Shown here in pieces: positions 53,890 to 62,752 of a stretch of DNA of 64,000 bases. Position numbers and translations under genes: made by a program. Source of the stretch: Alphaproteobacteria bacterium (GTDB lineage Bacteria; Pseudomonadota; Alphaproteobacteria; Rhizobiales; Rhizobiaceae); the NCBI GenBank assembly GCA_018823835.1, contig JAHJHT010000003.1:154471-218470 (forward strand). Direction: 5' to 3'. Under the pieces are notes generated by a model. It searched no databases. It worked only from the letters and a program-made list of their open reading frames with translations, and was not told the origin of the DNA. The stretch's first letter is position 1. The number at the start of each line of letters is the position of its first letter.

Positions 53890-55088
53890 ATGCACGCCGA
53901 CCAGATGCATGACCCTTCCGAAATTGGCAACCCCGCCAAACTGATCGTTGTCACGCCGGCCGGCCGCGAGCGCTACCTCCGACTGTTGGCCCACTATGTG
54001 CTGGGCGAGCCGGTGGTCCACGAGTGGCACCTCTGGGACAATTGCCGCAACGAGCATGACCGCCGCTACCTGCACGAGCTCGCAGCTTCCGACCCTCGCT
54101 GCAAGATCAAGCAGCTTGACGGCGCCGATGGCGGCTTCAACGTCATCGGTGAGTTCTTCCGATTCTGCGACGACCCCGAGGCCTTCTACCTGCGCCTCGA
54201 CGACGATGTGGTCTATCTCGAGCCCGGTTTCCTGGCGCGCTTTCTCCAGCGGGCGTTGGAACAGCGCGGCGCGGCATTGTGGTTTGCACCGCTCGTCATC
54301 AACAACGCGCTCTGCAACACGCGATCAAGCACCTGTCGCAGGTAAGGGTGGAAGGGCCTGTAACAGCACAGGCCATGTGCCCGTCGGCCTGGGCCCATGC
54401 GAGCTTCCCCGCGGCAATGCATCCGGTGCTGATCGAGGCGGCGCAAAGCGGCCGGCTGGCGCAGTTCAGGGTGCCGGACAGGGAGGTGCGGCTTGCCCGC
54501 CTTTCCATCAACGCGATCGGTTTCTTCGGGTCGGAGATCGTCGATCTGGGCGATCTCTTCCACGCCATGGGCGGCGAGGAGGAAGAATGGCTTTCGGCTT
54601 CGCTGCCGACGATACTCGACCGCCCGGGCCGGATCTTCGGCGATCTCATCGCCGCGCATTTCAGCTTCTATCCGCAGGAACGGGATCTGCTGAAGACGGA
54701 TATTCTCGACCGATACTACGCGCTCGCCGGTCTGCCCGCTCCTCGGTACGAAAAGCCGGTCGACAGGGTCAGGCTGAAGGACCGCCTGCGGCCCTGGCGC
54801 AGGAAGAAAAAGCCGGAACTGCCGCACTACTCGATCTCTCGCTGGCGGACGGGCCGGGCGCCTGATCCCGAGGCGTCCATGCATCCCGCAGGCCGATCCT
54901 ACGAACCCGTGCGCGCGAAACTGTCGATCATGCCGTCGATGCGTTCCAGCATGAAGGGGAAGAACGGGTTGGAAGTGACGCGCAGCAGCGAGCCTGGCGG
55001 CACGACCAGCACGTTTTCCTCGCCGTGCCAGGCCAGCCGGCCGAGATGGATGCCGAAATTCTCGTCCGGGTTGGGATTCTCGCCATAG
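53890..55088 (+). pseudogene. Glycosyltransferase-like gene broken by a frameshift
   Basis: Two overlapping frames encode one protein. Bases 53890-54345 encode the N-terminal half (KLIVVTPAGRERYLRLLAHY, metal motif YLRLDDDVVYLEPG, ending APLVINNALCN then off-frame). From 54318 another frame continues HAIKHLSQVRVEGPVTAQAM and the C-terminal half (SINAIGFFGSEIVDLGD, EEEEWLSASLP, AHFSFYPQERDLL). A missing base near 54316-54319 explains the break. The second frame reads on to 55088, antisense over the hydrolase gene, so the true end may be near 54870. A GGGAG site supports the ATG at 53890. A sequencing error is equally possible. Confidence 0.75.
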
Positions 55089-56410
55089 AGCGAATCCTTG
55101 ACGGGGAAGGGCAGTGACAGGTGCGACATCGAGTAGGTGTTCTCGGGATAATAGAGCCTGAGCGCACGCGAATGCTCGGCGACCGTGCCCGCTTCGGTCA
55201 CGTTTTCCGCAACCTCGGCGGTCAACGGCCCGACATTGGAGATGATGGTCGAGCGGTAGCGCCGCTCGGCGGGTGGCATCATCTGGCGCATCAGCCCTTC
55301 GGCGCCCTTGTTCAGCAGCGGCCCGAACTCGGCCGCCCGGTTGATGTCGAACAGCACCAGTTCGCTGCCGTTGGCCGGCAACTGGGCGTAGAGCACGTTG
55401 ATCAGCGCGCCGACATTGACCGTCGCGTCGACGATCGACTGGAAGGTCAGGATCTGCGGCAGGTCCGCGATCTTGCCGCTGCGCGCCACATTGCCGATCT
55501 GCCGCTGCAGCGCCATCGTCAGCTGGTATGACTGGCGCGCACCGTTGACCGGGAAGGAGTTGTACTTGAACGGATTGTACTCCGGCAGCACCGACAGCCA
55601 GGACGCCTTGACGAAAGCCGGGAAGATCGCCGGCAGCCCAGCCAGCCCGGCAAACCGGGCATAGGCGCTGACGCCGATCATCGGCGACACCAGCACGAGG
55701 CGGTCGGGCTTGGGCAGGCGCTGGTCCTCCGGGCTGTCCAGCGTGTCGAGCGTATACTTCAGCGCCAGCGCGCCGCCATTCGAATAGCCGACGATATGCA
55801 AAGGCACGAAGGGCCCGGCCTTGTGGATCGCCTCGCGCACGGCCATCCGCGTCGTCGCCATCCACTCTTCCCATTCCACTTCGGTCAGGCCGCCCGGAAC
55901 CGTGCCGTGGCCCGGCATGCGCGGCACCACCGCCAGGAAACCCATGTCGCGATAGTGCTCGGCGAAATGGCGCATGCTGTAGGGACTGTCGGTCAGCCCG
56001 TGCAGCAGCACCGCGGCGCCTGTCGGCACGCCTTCGGGCGCCAGCTCGTAGGAGCGGTTCCAGTTGGTCGCGAACTTGCCGGGATAGAGCGCGCTGCCCT
56101 CGAAGTAACGGTTTTCCGGCACCTGGTCCTCGACCGGCAACTGGTCGGTCACCTCGGCCTTCATCGACTGGAAGATCGCCTCTTCGGCGCCGAGATAGCC
56201 CTCCCAGTCCGTGGCGTCGATTTCGGCGACGGACAGTTCTTCCGGCACGAAGGTGTGCCAGGGCTCGAGCGGCGGACCGGTAAGCGAATCATAGACGCGG
56301 ACGCCGAGCACCGTTGCGATGCACAGCAGCACCGGCAGCGCGGCCAGGGCTGCGGTGCGCACAGCCCGCCTGTTCGCCAGTTCCCTCAGCACCGAGCGCA
56401 TGGAAGCCAT
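54899..56410 (-). CDS. Membrane-anchored alpha/beta hydrolase
   Basis: The 503-residue protein has an N-terminal membrane helix (about residues 16-38), a charged linker, then an alpha/beta hydrolase domain. Visible are the oxyanion strand GAAVLLHGLTDSPYSM, the lid-side RMPGHGTVPGG, the nucleophile in GYSNGGALAL and C-terminal His candidates in YSMSHLSLPF and FGIHLGRL. It probably hydrolyses an ester or lipid at the periplasmic face; the substrate is unknown. It converges with the broken glycosyltransferase gene. Confidence 0.85.
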   Translation of the reverse strand: MASMRSVLRELANRRAVRTAALAALPVLLCIATVLGVRVYDSLTGPPLEPWHTFVPEELSVAEIDATDWEGYLGAEEAIFQSMKAEVTDQLPVEDQVPENRYFEGSALYPGKFATNWNRSYELAPEGVPTGAAVLLHGLTDSPYSMRHFAEHYRDMGFLAVVPRMPGHGTVPGGLTEVEWEEWMATTRMAVREAIHKAGPFVPLHIVGYSNGGALALKYTLDTLDSPEDQRLPKPDRLVLVSPMIGVSAYARFAGLAGLPAIFPAFVKASWLSVLPEYNPFKYNSFPVNGARQSYQLTMALQRQIGNVARSGKIADLPQILTFQSIVDATVNVGALINVLYAQLPANGSELVLFDINRAAEFGPLLNKGAEGLMRQMMPPAERRYRSTIISNVGPLTAEVAENVTEAGTVAEHSRALRLYYPENTYSMSHLSLPFPVKDSLYGENPNPDENFGIHLGRLAWHGEENVLVVPPGSLLRVTSNPFFPFMLERIDGMIDSFARTGS

Positions 56411-56585
56411 TCAGCCGCGTCCTCCGCCGCCAAGAACACACGAATGGCGCCGGCAAGACAAGGGCCGGCTGCTGCCGGTCCCCAGATGGGCTCTGCCGGA
56501 TTCCGCTTGATCCGCCGGGCCGAAACCGGCATGGCTCCGCGCAGCGGCCGGTCGGTCGCCGCCCCAGCCGCAAGCGAGTTTCCGC

Positions 56586-57068
56586 ATGAGCCGCCTCGAC
56601 AGTTTCATCCGTCGCCTCGTCGCCCAGCGCGAGATTCTGGACATGATCTGCCGGGACATGCCCTTGCCCGACGGCGTCGTCATCGAGCTCGGCCTCGGCA
56701 ACGGTCGTACCTACGACCATCTGCGCGAGCGCCTCCCGGGCCGGCGCATTATCGCCTTCGACCGTGCGCTCGGCGCCCACAAGGCATCGACGCCGGAGCC
56801 GGAAAACCTCGTCATCGGCGAGATCGACGCGACGGCGAAGGCGTTCTTCGGCATCGGCGCGGCGCTGGTTCATGCCGACATCGGCAGCGGCTATGACGAT
56901 CTCGACCTGGTCAACCTCGCCTGGCTGCCTGAAGTCACCGTGGAACTGCTGGGTCCAGGGGGCATTGCGGCGAGCGGCGTGAGGCTGAAGCATCCGTCGC
57001 TCGAGCCGCTGCCGCTGCCGGCGGGCATCGCCGAAGATCGCTACTTCATCTATCGCAAGCGGCAATAG
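56586..57068 (+). CDS. Small class I SAM-dependent methyltransferase
   Basis: The 160-residue protein has the SAM-binding glycine motif VVIELGLGNGRTYDHLRERL (about residues 31-50) with acidic residue FDRA at the end of strand 2, and a DLVNLAWLP segment in the motif IV position. It is short, lacks a clear substrate domain, and could act on a small molecule or lipid. No close family name is recognised beyond class I methyltransferases. It is divergent from the alpha/beta hydrolase. Confidence 0.78.
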   Translation: MSRLDSFIRRLVAQREILDMICRDMPLPDGVVIELGLGNGRTYDHLRERLPGRRIIAFDRALGAHKASTPEPENLVIGEIDATAKAFFGIGAALVHADIGSGYDDLDLVNLAWLPEVTVELLGPGGIAASGVRLKHPSLEPLPLPAGIAEDRYFIYRKRQ

Positions 57069-57187
57069 CAGGGCTGCCTGACCAGGGTTTCCTGCTCGCG
57101 CTCAGGCGAGGGCAGGGCGGTACCTTGCGCCAATCCTGTTCGGCCGGCTCAGCCAGCGTTCGGCAACCAAAGCCTACGCGTAGCGTC

Positions 57188-57961
57188 TCAGCTCATCCAC
57201 TGTCCGCCATCGACATTGTAGGTCTGCGACACGATGTAGTCGGCCTCGGACGAGGCGAGGAAAACCGCCATGCCGGTGAGGTCGTCGGGCGTCGCGAAAC
57301 GGCCGGCCGGCACGCCCGCGGCCACTTCCGCCTTCTTCTGCCCCGGCTTCTTGCCTTCCAGCCTGGCAAACATCGAATCGACATGCTCCCAGTGCTCGCC
57401 GTCGACGACGCCGGGCGCGATGGCGTTCACGTTGATGCCGTGCCTGATCAGGTTCAGCCCGGCCGACTGCGTCATCGAGATCACCGCCGCCTTGGTCGAA
57501 CAGTAGACCAGGACCAGGCTTTCGCCGCGCCGTCCGGCCTGCGAGGCCATGTTGATGATCTTGCCGCCATGGCCCTGGGCGATCATCTGTCTGGCGGCGG
57601 CCTGCATGGTGAAGAGCGTGCCTGCCACGTTGACGGCATAGAGCTTTTCGTAGCTTGCACGGGTGATATCGACTGTCTCGGCCGCGTCGAAGAGAGCGGC
57701 GTTGTTGATCAGGATGTCCAGCTTGCCGGCCCGTGCGACCACGGCCGCGACTGCCGCGTCGATGCTGTCCTGCTGCGTCACGTCGAGCTCTACCGCATAG
57801 GCGGCGTCGCCGATGGCGGCCGCGGCGGCCTGCGCAGCCTCGAGATTGATGTCGCCGATGGCAACGGTCGCGCCCTCGCGCGCATAGGCCTCGGCGAAGC
57901 CGCGACCGATGCCGCGCGCTGCGCCGGTGATGAGGGCGGACTTTCCTTGCAGGCGGGTCAT
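57188..57961 (-). CDS. smoS: Sorbitol/L-iditol dehydrogenase (SmoS-like SDR)
   Basis: The 257-residue classical SDR has the nucleotide site TGAARGIGRGFAEAYAREGA, NNAALFD, and the catalytic Ser-Tyr-Lys (MASQAGRR; VYCSTKAAVIS). IRHGINVNAIAPGVVDGEHW and ADYIVSQTYNVDGGQWMS closely match Rhodobacter SmoS/polyol dehydrogenase as I recall it. It oxidises sorbitol, galactitol or L-iditol with NAD. In other rhizobia it is in an operon with a polyol ABC transporter; no transporter is present here. Confidence 0.85.
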   Translation of the reverse strand: MTRLQGKSALITGAARGIGRGFAEAYAREGATVAIGDINLEAAQAAAAAIGDAAYAVELDVTQQDSIDAAVAAVVARAGKLDILINNAALFDAAETVDITRASYEKLYAVNVAGTLFTMQAAARQMIAQGHGGKIINMASQAGRRGESLVLVYCSTKAAVISMTQSAGLNLIRHGINVNAIAPGVVDGEHWEHVDSMFARLEGKKPGQKKAEVAAGVPAGRFATPDDLTGMAVFLASSEADYIVSQTYNVDGGQWMS

Positions 57962-58459
57962 TGGCTCTCAGTATCCATTGTTGTTTGCGGGTGCGCTCGC
58001 CTGTGGAGCGGCAGGCGCGGATCAGTCTGCGTGCGTCTCGCATCCCCGCTTGGGTGGCGAAGGCGTTCGCTCTGCAAGCTAGACGAAGCGCGGCAGGCTA
58101 GCGAGTCCCCCAACCCTGTTCGCGAACGCGAGGGCATGGCGTCATTGCGGGGCCCGATGCGGGGGCACCGGCAATGGGCGCAATCGTGCAGGCCATGCCG
58201 GACGCCGTCAAATCACTGTGGAACGTCAGTCCCCGCGAACATCGGCGCTATGCGCTGACGCAACCGGTCGGTGACGATAGCCCGAAAATCCTGCAGGCGG
58301 GCGAGGGCGGCGGCTGACACGGGCCCTGCTAGGCCTCTGGAACTGCACGGTATGACGCAACTGGTGCCGATCGACGCTGCGGGTTACATTGCAGACGATT
58401 GATCGAAACAGCGCACACTCCTAGCCTGCGCGTGGAGCTTCTGACGAAAGGAATCACGA
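57962..58459. other. 498-bp intergenic region
   Basis: No recognised gene is present. The only plausible frame is 58174-58317 on the plus strand, 47 codons with a GGGGG stretch before the ATG; its product (VKSLWNVSPREHRRYALTQP core) matches no family I know. The right end carries the promoter and ribosome site (GAAAGGAA) of the oxygenase gene. Confidence 0.3.
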
Positions 58460-59080
58460 ATGGACCTTGGTGTTCCACTTATTGAATACGACCTGGTGGA
58501 TATTGACGATCTCAGACAGGCAATGAAGGCGCAGTCCGCTTCATATTGGGAGATCGATCAGGTGAACCGTGCCGCCTTGGCAGGAAGCAGGCCTGGAAAT
58601 GCGGTCTTTTTCTACAATGACAAGCCAGCATTCGCAAGAAAACGGTCGATGGACCAACTTCAGTCCGGTGTCCTAAATGTACTTCGATACGGCAACCGTC
58701 CTCTGTTCCGTGAAGTCGACGCAATCATTCAAAATCATATCAAGCCAAAATTTCCAGATTGCGATCCGATAAGGGTGCAACTCGCCGAACTGCCGCCGCG
58801 CGAGGTTATTTCTCCCCATCGCGATATGCATATCCTGACCAAGATGCATCGACTGCACATCCCGATCGTGACGCACGAGGACGTAGTTTTTATTATTCAA
58901 GGGAGAAGATTCTATCTGGAACCCGGTCGCTTGTACGACCTTAATAATGCTGTCGAGCATTCCGTCGAGAACAACAGCGATGTGATGCGGATTCATCTGT
59001 TGGTCGATATGCTGCCCAACAAGCTGGCCCGTGCGACCTATCACGACAGCGAAAGCGCAATGCGTTCAGTCGTGGGCTGA
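58460..59080 (+). CDS. Aspartyl/asparaginyl beta-hydroxylase-like oxygenase
   Basis: The 206-residue protein resembles the Asp_Arg_Hydrox family of Fe(II)/2-oxoglutarate oxygenases. The iron triad is H120-x-D122 (ISPHRDMHI) with H167 (NNAVEHSVEN), and R177 (VMRIHLLVD) for 2-oxoglutarate. It hydroxylates an unknown peptide or small substrate. Codon use and base composition (about 50% GC in sampled lines, versus clearly higher in neighbours) suggest transfer. AAAGGAA lies 8 bp before the ATG. It converges on the TPR-sulfotransferase gene. Confidence 0.75.
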   Translation: MDLGVPLIEYDLVDIDDLRQAMKAQSASYWEIDQVNRAALAGSRPGNAVFFYNDKPAFARKRSMDQLQSGVLNVLRYGNRPLFREVDAIIQNHIKPKFPDCDPIRVQLAELPPREVISPHRDMHILTKMHRLHIPIVTHEDVVFIIQGRRFYLEPGRLYDLNNAVEHSVENNSDVMRIHLLVDMLPNKLARATYHDSESAMRSVVG

Positions 59081-59131
59081 ACATACGCGACTTCCAAGTC
59101 TATCCGGCAGCCGTTGCAGGTCGATAGCGGA

Positions 59132-60769
59132 TTAGAGCTCTGCTAGATCGCCCAGCGACTTGATCAGCGGCTGGATCTTGTTTTCGTATTTTTTCCAGCG
59201 CTTGACGGACGATGCGTAGATCGGCTGCCTGACCTGCCAGCGGCTCGGCGTGATGACCGAACGCTCGTTCTCATAGTAGCGCAGGCAGGCATCGTCCCAG
59301 GGCAGGCCGAGGAAGTCGATGAGCCGGCGTGTCTCGGCCTCCTGGTCGGAAACCATGGTCTCGTAGCTGCACCGGTATATCCGGTCGCCCAGCAGTTCGT
59401 GCCAGTGGCGCATCAGCCGGTTGTATTCACGGTAATAAAGGCCGAGCGTCTCAAGATCGGTATTGTAGCCGTGTTTTTCGTTGAAGGTGTTGAAAAAGCA
59501 CGAGATACAGTTGTCGATCGGGTCGCGCGTGCAATGGATGATCTTCGCATTCGGATAGACCAGCGCGATCATGCCAGCGTGCTGGAAATTGTGCGGCATC
59601 TTGTCGATGATGCGAGCCGCCGACGGAGCAAGGCCTCGAAGATAGCCCAGATATTCCCGCGCTGCTGACTGCGATTCGGCCATCGTCAGCGCCTGCGGAT
59701 GCTTCTGGATCGCGCCGTTTGGGCCTCTGGCATAGCCGATCCGCTGCAGCGCAAAGCTCAGCTTCGTCAGTTCACCTGCGCCATGGACCGCAGGGTGGCT
59801 GGCGCAAATCTGCTCGGTCAGCGTGGTTCCCGAGCGCGGCATCCCGACGATGAAGACGGGCACCTCGGAGGGATCGCCGAAACCTTCTTTCGACTTCAAC
59901 AAGGCCGGCGTGAAGGCGGCGATCAACGTGTCGACCCGGCGGCGATAAGCCTCGACATCGAAGGCGTGGCCGCTCGCAAGCTTGCTGGCCTGGAATTCGT
60001 CGATCGCCTCGTCACTACGGCCGAGATCGTTGAGGATCTTGCCGGCTGCGTGGTGCAACAGAACGATCTCCTTGGTCTCGAGGTCCGGCTTCTGGAGTTC
60101 CTTCAGGATTGAACCCAGCTCCGCAGGTTCGGTCGAGAACTTCTTCGTGTCCGCAAGGGACCTCAGCGAGGCCGCAACGCTGAAACCCTTGGAAATGCTC
60201 TCACGCAGCAGCTCCGCCGCCTCCTCCATCCTGCCGAGGCTGATCAGAGCGGTCGCATGGTCGAAGCGTACGGTCGGGTGGTCGGGCAGCAGCTTCCGCG
60301 CCTTCTCGAATACCGGCAACGCAAGCTCGGCATTGCCCGATCTGGTGTAGCACCGCCCAAGCGAGCAATAGGCCCCACTAAGTCCTGGTTTCAGCGCCAA
60401 GGCCCGCTGGAAGTGCTTTATCGCGTCATCGAACTCGCGGGCGTCCTCGCAGGTTCCCGCCAGCACCATGTGGGCTTCGGCGGCATTCGGCTTCACCTCG
60501 ACGGCCTTCTTGAAGAAGGTAATGGCCAATGGGAGGTCGCCGACTGCACCGGCCAGGGAGCCCGACAGCAGAAGCGCCTGGGCATTGCGGGGCTCGCGCT
60601 GAAGGACCGCCACGCACAGCTTTTCGGCCGGCCTGAATTCTCCGCGGTCGTGATGCGCCTTGGCCATCTGCAGTGCCTGGTCGATGCCGCTTCTTGACGG
60701 CGCCTGACGCTGCACGGGACGGCTGGCCTGCTTGAGATGCTTCGCGAAGGCGGGGGGTAATCTGCTCAT
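59132..60769 (-). CDS. TPR-repeat sulfotransferase
   Basis: The 545-residue protein has about five TPR motifs (residues 30-230; LKPGLSGAYCSLGRCYTRSG is one), then a sulfotransferase domain. The PAPS 5'-phosphosulfate loop is FIVGMPRSGTTLTEQ at about residue 305, and CTRDPIDNCISCFFNTF is the 3'-phosphate-binding block. It transfers sulfate from PAPS to an unknown acceptor, and the TPRs may recruit a protein partner. This two-domain form is common in alphaproteobacteria and resembles tyrosylprotein sulfotransferases. It lies between the oxygenase gene and tRNA-Ser. Confidence 0.9.
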   Translation of the reverse strand: MSRLPPAFAKHLKQASRPVQRQAPSRSGIDQALQMAKAHHDRGEFRPAEKLCVAVLQREPRNAQALLLSGSLAGAVGDLPLAITFFKKAVEVKPNAAEAHMVLAGTCEDAREFDDAIKHFQRALALKPGLSGAYCSLGRCYTRSGNAELALPVFEKARKLLPDHPTVRFDHATALISLGRMEEAAELLRESISKGFSVAASLRSLADTKKFSTEPAELGSILKELQKPDLETKEIVLLHHAAGKILNDLGRSDEAIDEFQASKLASGHAFDVEAYRRRVDTLIAAFTPALLKSKEGFGDPSEVPVFIVGMPRSGTTLTEQICASHPAVHGAGELTKLSFALQRIGYARGPNGAIQKHPQALTMAESQSAAREYLGYLRGLAPSAARIIDKMPHNFQHAGMIALVYPNAKIIHCTRDPIDNCISCFFNTFNEKHGYNTDLETLGLYYREYNRLMRHWHELLGDRIYRCSYETMVSDQEAETRRLIDFLGLPWDDACLRYYENERSVITPSRWQVRQPIYASSVKRWKKYENKIQPLIKSLGDLAEL

Positions 60770-60877
60770 GGGGTCTGCCTACCAACAAGGGGGTGCCGAA
60801 TCCAGTGCCATAGGAAGGCAAGGTCGCCAGCGCGAGTTTCGAACGAATCTCCGGGGAATGCAAAGGACAGCCCGGGC

Positions 60878-60968
60878 TGGCGGAGAGGAAGGGATTCGAA
60901 CCCTCGAGAAGCTTTTGACCTCTACTCCCTTAGCAGGGGAGCGCCTTCGACCACTCGGCCACCTCTCC
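60878..60968 (-). tRNA. tRNA-Ser (GCU anticodon)
   Basis: On the minus strand the sequence starts GGAGAGGTGGCCGAGTGG and ends in GGTTCGAATCCC, the acceptor strand CCTCTCC, G and an encoded CCA. The anticodon stem-loop CTCCC-CTGCTAA-GGGAG gives anticodon GCT (GCU). A long variable arm is present as expected for serine tRNA. Acceptor, anticodon and T arms pair. It reads serine codons AGC and AGU. Confidence 0.96.
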
Positions 60969-61398
60969 GTTGCCGCGGTGGATAAAGAAAACGCCGCGCA
61001 CAATCAATAAGCCGGGAGCCAGAAAGCCGATAATTCGGCGAATCGGACGCATTGCCCTGCATTTGCAGGCCTTGCCGGTGGAATCATCGCCTGCCGGGTC
61101 GCTGCCCGTAGTGACGGGATGGCCCCCGATGCCCGTTTGGGACGCCTGATAGTTAACCGAACCTTTCCGCCCCCAGGCAAATCGTGTCATTTGTGCAACA
61201 TCGCTTCGGGATAGCGGCGCAGGGAGGGCAAACCGGGCCAGATGGTGATTGAACCGCGGCGCTCCATGAGTAATGTCGGGTTCGAAGGAGCCGCGCGGTG
61301 TGCGTCTTTTTCAGTAATTGGGGATGGGGCAGGGAACGCTGTCCTTCAGCAAAAAAATACCCAGACCCGCTTTTTAACTTTTGACTGGAGGTCAGAAA
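60969..61398. other. 430-bp region between tRNA-Ser and porin
   Basis: No gene is supported. It carries the upstream promoter DNA of the tRNA (left side, minus strand) and of the porin (right side), including an AT-rich stretch with an A7 run (61351-61357) and TTTTTAACTTTTGACT before the porin ribosome site. A short inverted repeat CCTGCA-TT-TGCAGG lies near 61056-61069. Confidence 0.4.
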
Positions 61399-62586
61399 AT
61401 GAACATCAAGAGCCTGCTTCTCGGCTCCGCTGCGGCTTTCGTCGCAGTATCCGGCGCTCGCGCCGCCGATGCGGTCGTGATCGCTGAGCCCGAGCCGATG
61501 GAATACGTTCGCATCTGCGACACCTACGGCGTCGGCTTCTACTACATCCCGGGCACCGAGACCTGCTTGAAGGTTTCCGGCTACCTGCGTTACGACATCG
61601 GCGTCGGCTCGCTCGGTCACCAGGATGTCTTCGACAAGGGCGACATCCAGGATTACATCAACGCTAATCCCGGTTCCGATGTTCTCGACGCTCTTGACGA
61701 CGGCGACATCGACACCAACGACACCTACAAGAAGCGCGCCCGTTTCGCCCTGCGTGCAGACGCCCGTTCGGAAACCGAACTCGGCACCCTGCGCATCTAC
61801 GCCCAGGTCAACTTCAACTGGGACACGCAGAAGGTCAGCACCGTCACCGAGACATTTGATTACGACTACACCTACGACTTCAGCCCGTATGGCTGGACGA
61901 CCACGGCCAACACCTGGGCCCTGAACCACGCCTATATCGAGCTCGGCGGCTTCCGCGTCGGCAAGACCGACTCGCTGTTCTCGACCTTCACTGGCTACTC
62001 GTCGGGCGTTTCGAACGACGGTCTCGTTGCTTACGGTCCTTTCGACACCCACCAGATCGCCTATAGCTGGAACGGTGGCAACGGCTTCAACGCCGCGGTT
62101 GCCCTCGAAGAAGCCAACAGCATCACCTACACGCTCGACAGCTACGTGCCTAACGTGGTTGGCGGCATCGGCTACACCGGTGGCTGGGGTGGCGTTTCGT
62201 TCGTCGCCGCTTACGACTCGGTTTACGAAGAAGGCGCTTTCAAGGGTCGCATCGACTTCAACGCCAACGACATGATCTCGCTCTTCGTCATGGCCGGTTA
62301 CGACACGGCTGATGCGGATCTCGGCAACCTGAACTTCTACGCTCCTTGGGGCGGTTCGTGGGCTGTCTGGGTCGGCGGCGCATGGAAGTTCAACGAGAAG
62401 GCTACGATGAACTTCGAAGTCGGCTACGACGACTACGAGAACTTCTCGGTCGCAGCCAACGTCGACTACGAGCTGGTGCACAACTTCCACGTCATCCCGG
62501 AAGTCGTCTACACCGACAACTTCGACCAGGACAATGCTGACGAGTGGGGTGGTTTCCTCCGCCTCCAGGCCAACTTCGGCGGTTGA
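61399..62586 (+). CDS. Outer-membrane porin (Porin_2, RopA/Omp2b-like)
   Basis: The 395-residue protein starts MNIKSLLLGSAAAFVAVSGARAA, a signal peptide typical of rhizobial porins, then ADAVVIAEPEPMEYVRICD and the conserved CDTYGVGFYYIPGTETCLKVSGYLRYD start of the barrel (motif quoted in part). The rest alternates in 16-strand fashion and ends with an aromatic C-terminal residue region (RLQANFGG) as in Porin_2. TGGAGG lies 10 bp upstream. Low use of rare codons (many AAC, GAC, GTC) suits a highly expressed protein. A strong terminator follows. Confidence 0.94.
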   Translation: MNIKSLLLGSAAAFVAVSGARAADAVVIAEPEPMEYVRICDTYGVGFYYIPGTETCLKVSGYLRYDIGVGSLGHQDVFDKGDIQDYINANPGSDVLDALDDGDIDTNDTYKKRARFALRADARSETELGTLRIYAQVNFNWDTQKVSTVTETFDYDYTYDFSPYGWTTTANTWALNHAYIELGGFRVGKTDSLFSTFTGYSSGVSNDGLVAYGPFDTHQIAYSWNGGNGFNAAVALEEANSITYTLDSYVPNVVGGIGYTGGWGGVSFVAAYDSVYEEGAFKGRIDFNANDMISLFVMAGYDTADADLGNLNFYAPWGGSWAVWVGGAWKFNEKATMNFEVGYDDYENFSVAANVDYELVHNFHVIPEVVYTDNFDQDNADEWGGFLRLQANFGG

Positions 62587-62615
62587 TCCGTCTAGGCTGA
62601 CAGTCTGAAGTGATT

Positions 62616-62646
62616 GGGCCCGCGCTCCTTGAGCGCGGGCCCTTTC
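62616..62646 (+). terminator. Rho-independent terminator of the porin gene
   Basis: GGGCCCGCGCT and AGCGCGGGCCC are perfect 11-bp arms around a 5-base loop, followed by TTT, 30 bp after the porin stop. Confidence 0.85.
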
Positions 62647-62752
62647 CGTTTCTGTCGCAATAGGCCCTGAATCTTGACGACCGACGCAGTTGACCTGGCC
62701 GGCCAATCGGGTTGACCAGCTTCCGCCCAGGTTCGGATGTGCTGATCTGCTG

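Noticed and set aside
54213..55874. 553-codon minus-strand frame across the hydrolase and broken glycosyltransferase
   Set aside because: It is out of frame with the hydrolase, which has clear catalytic motifs; the product has no domain.
57174..57183. CTACGCGTAG palindrome sharing its core with the 5787 palindrome
   Set aside because: Only 10 bp, and it lies downstream of smoS rather than before a gene; likely chance in GC-rich DNA.
57125..58258. 377-codon plus-strand frame over smoS
   Set aside because: Antisense to the well-supported dehydrogenase and without homology features; its tail in the 498-bp gap is the only non-overlapping part.
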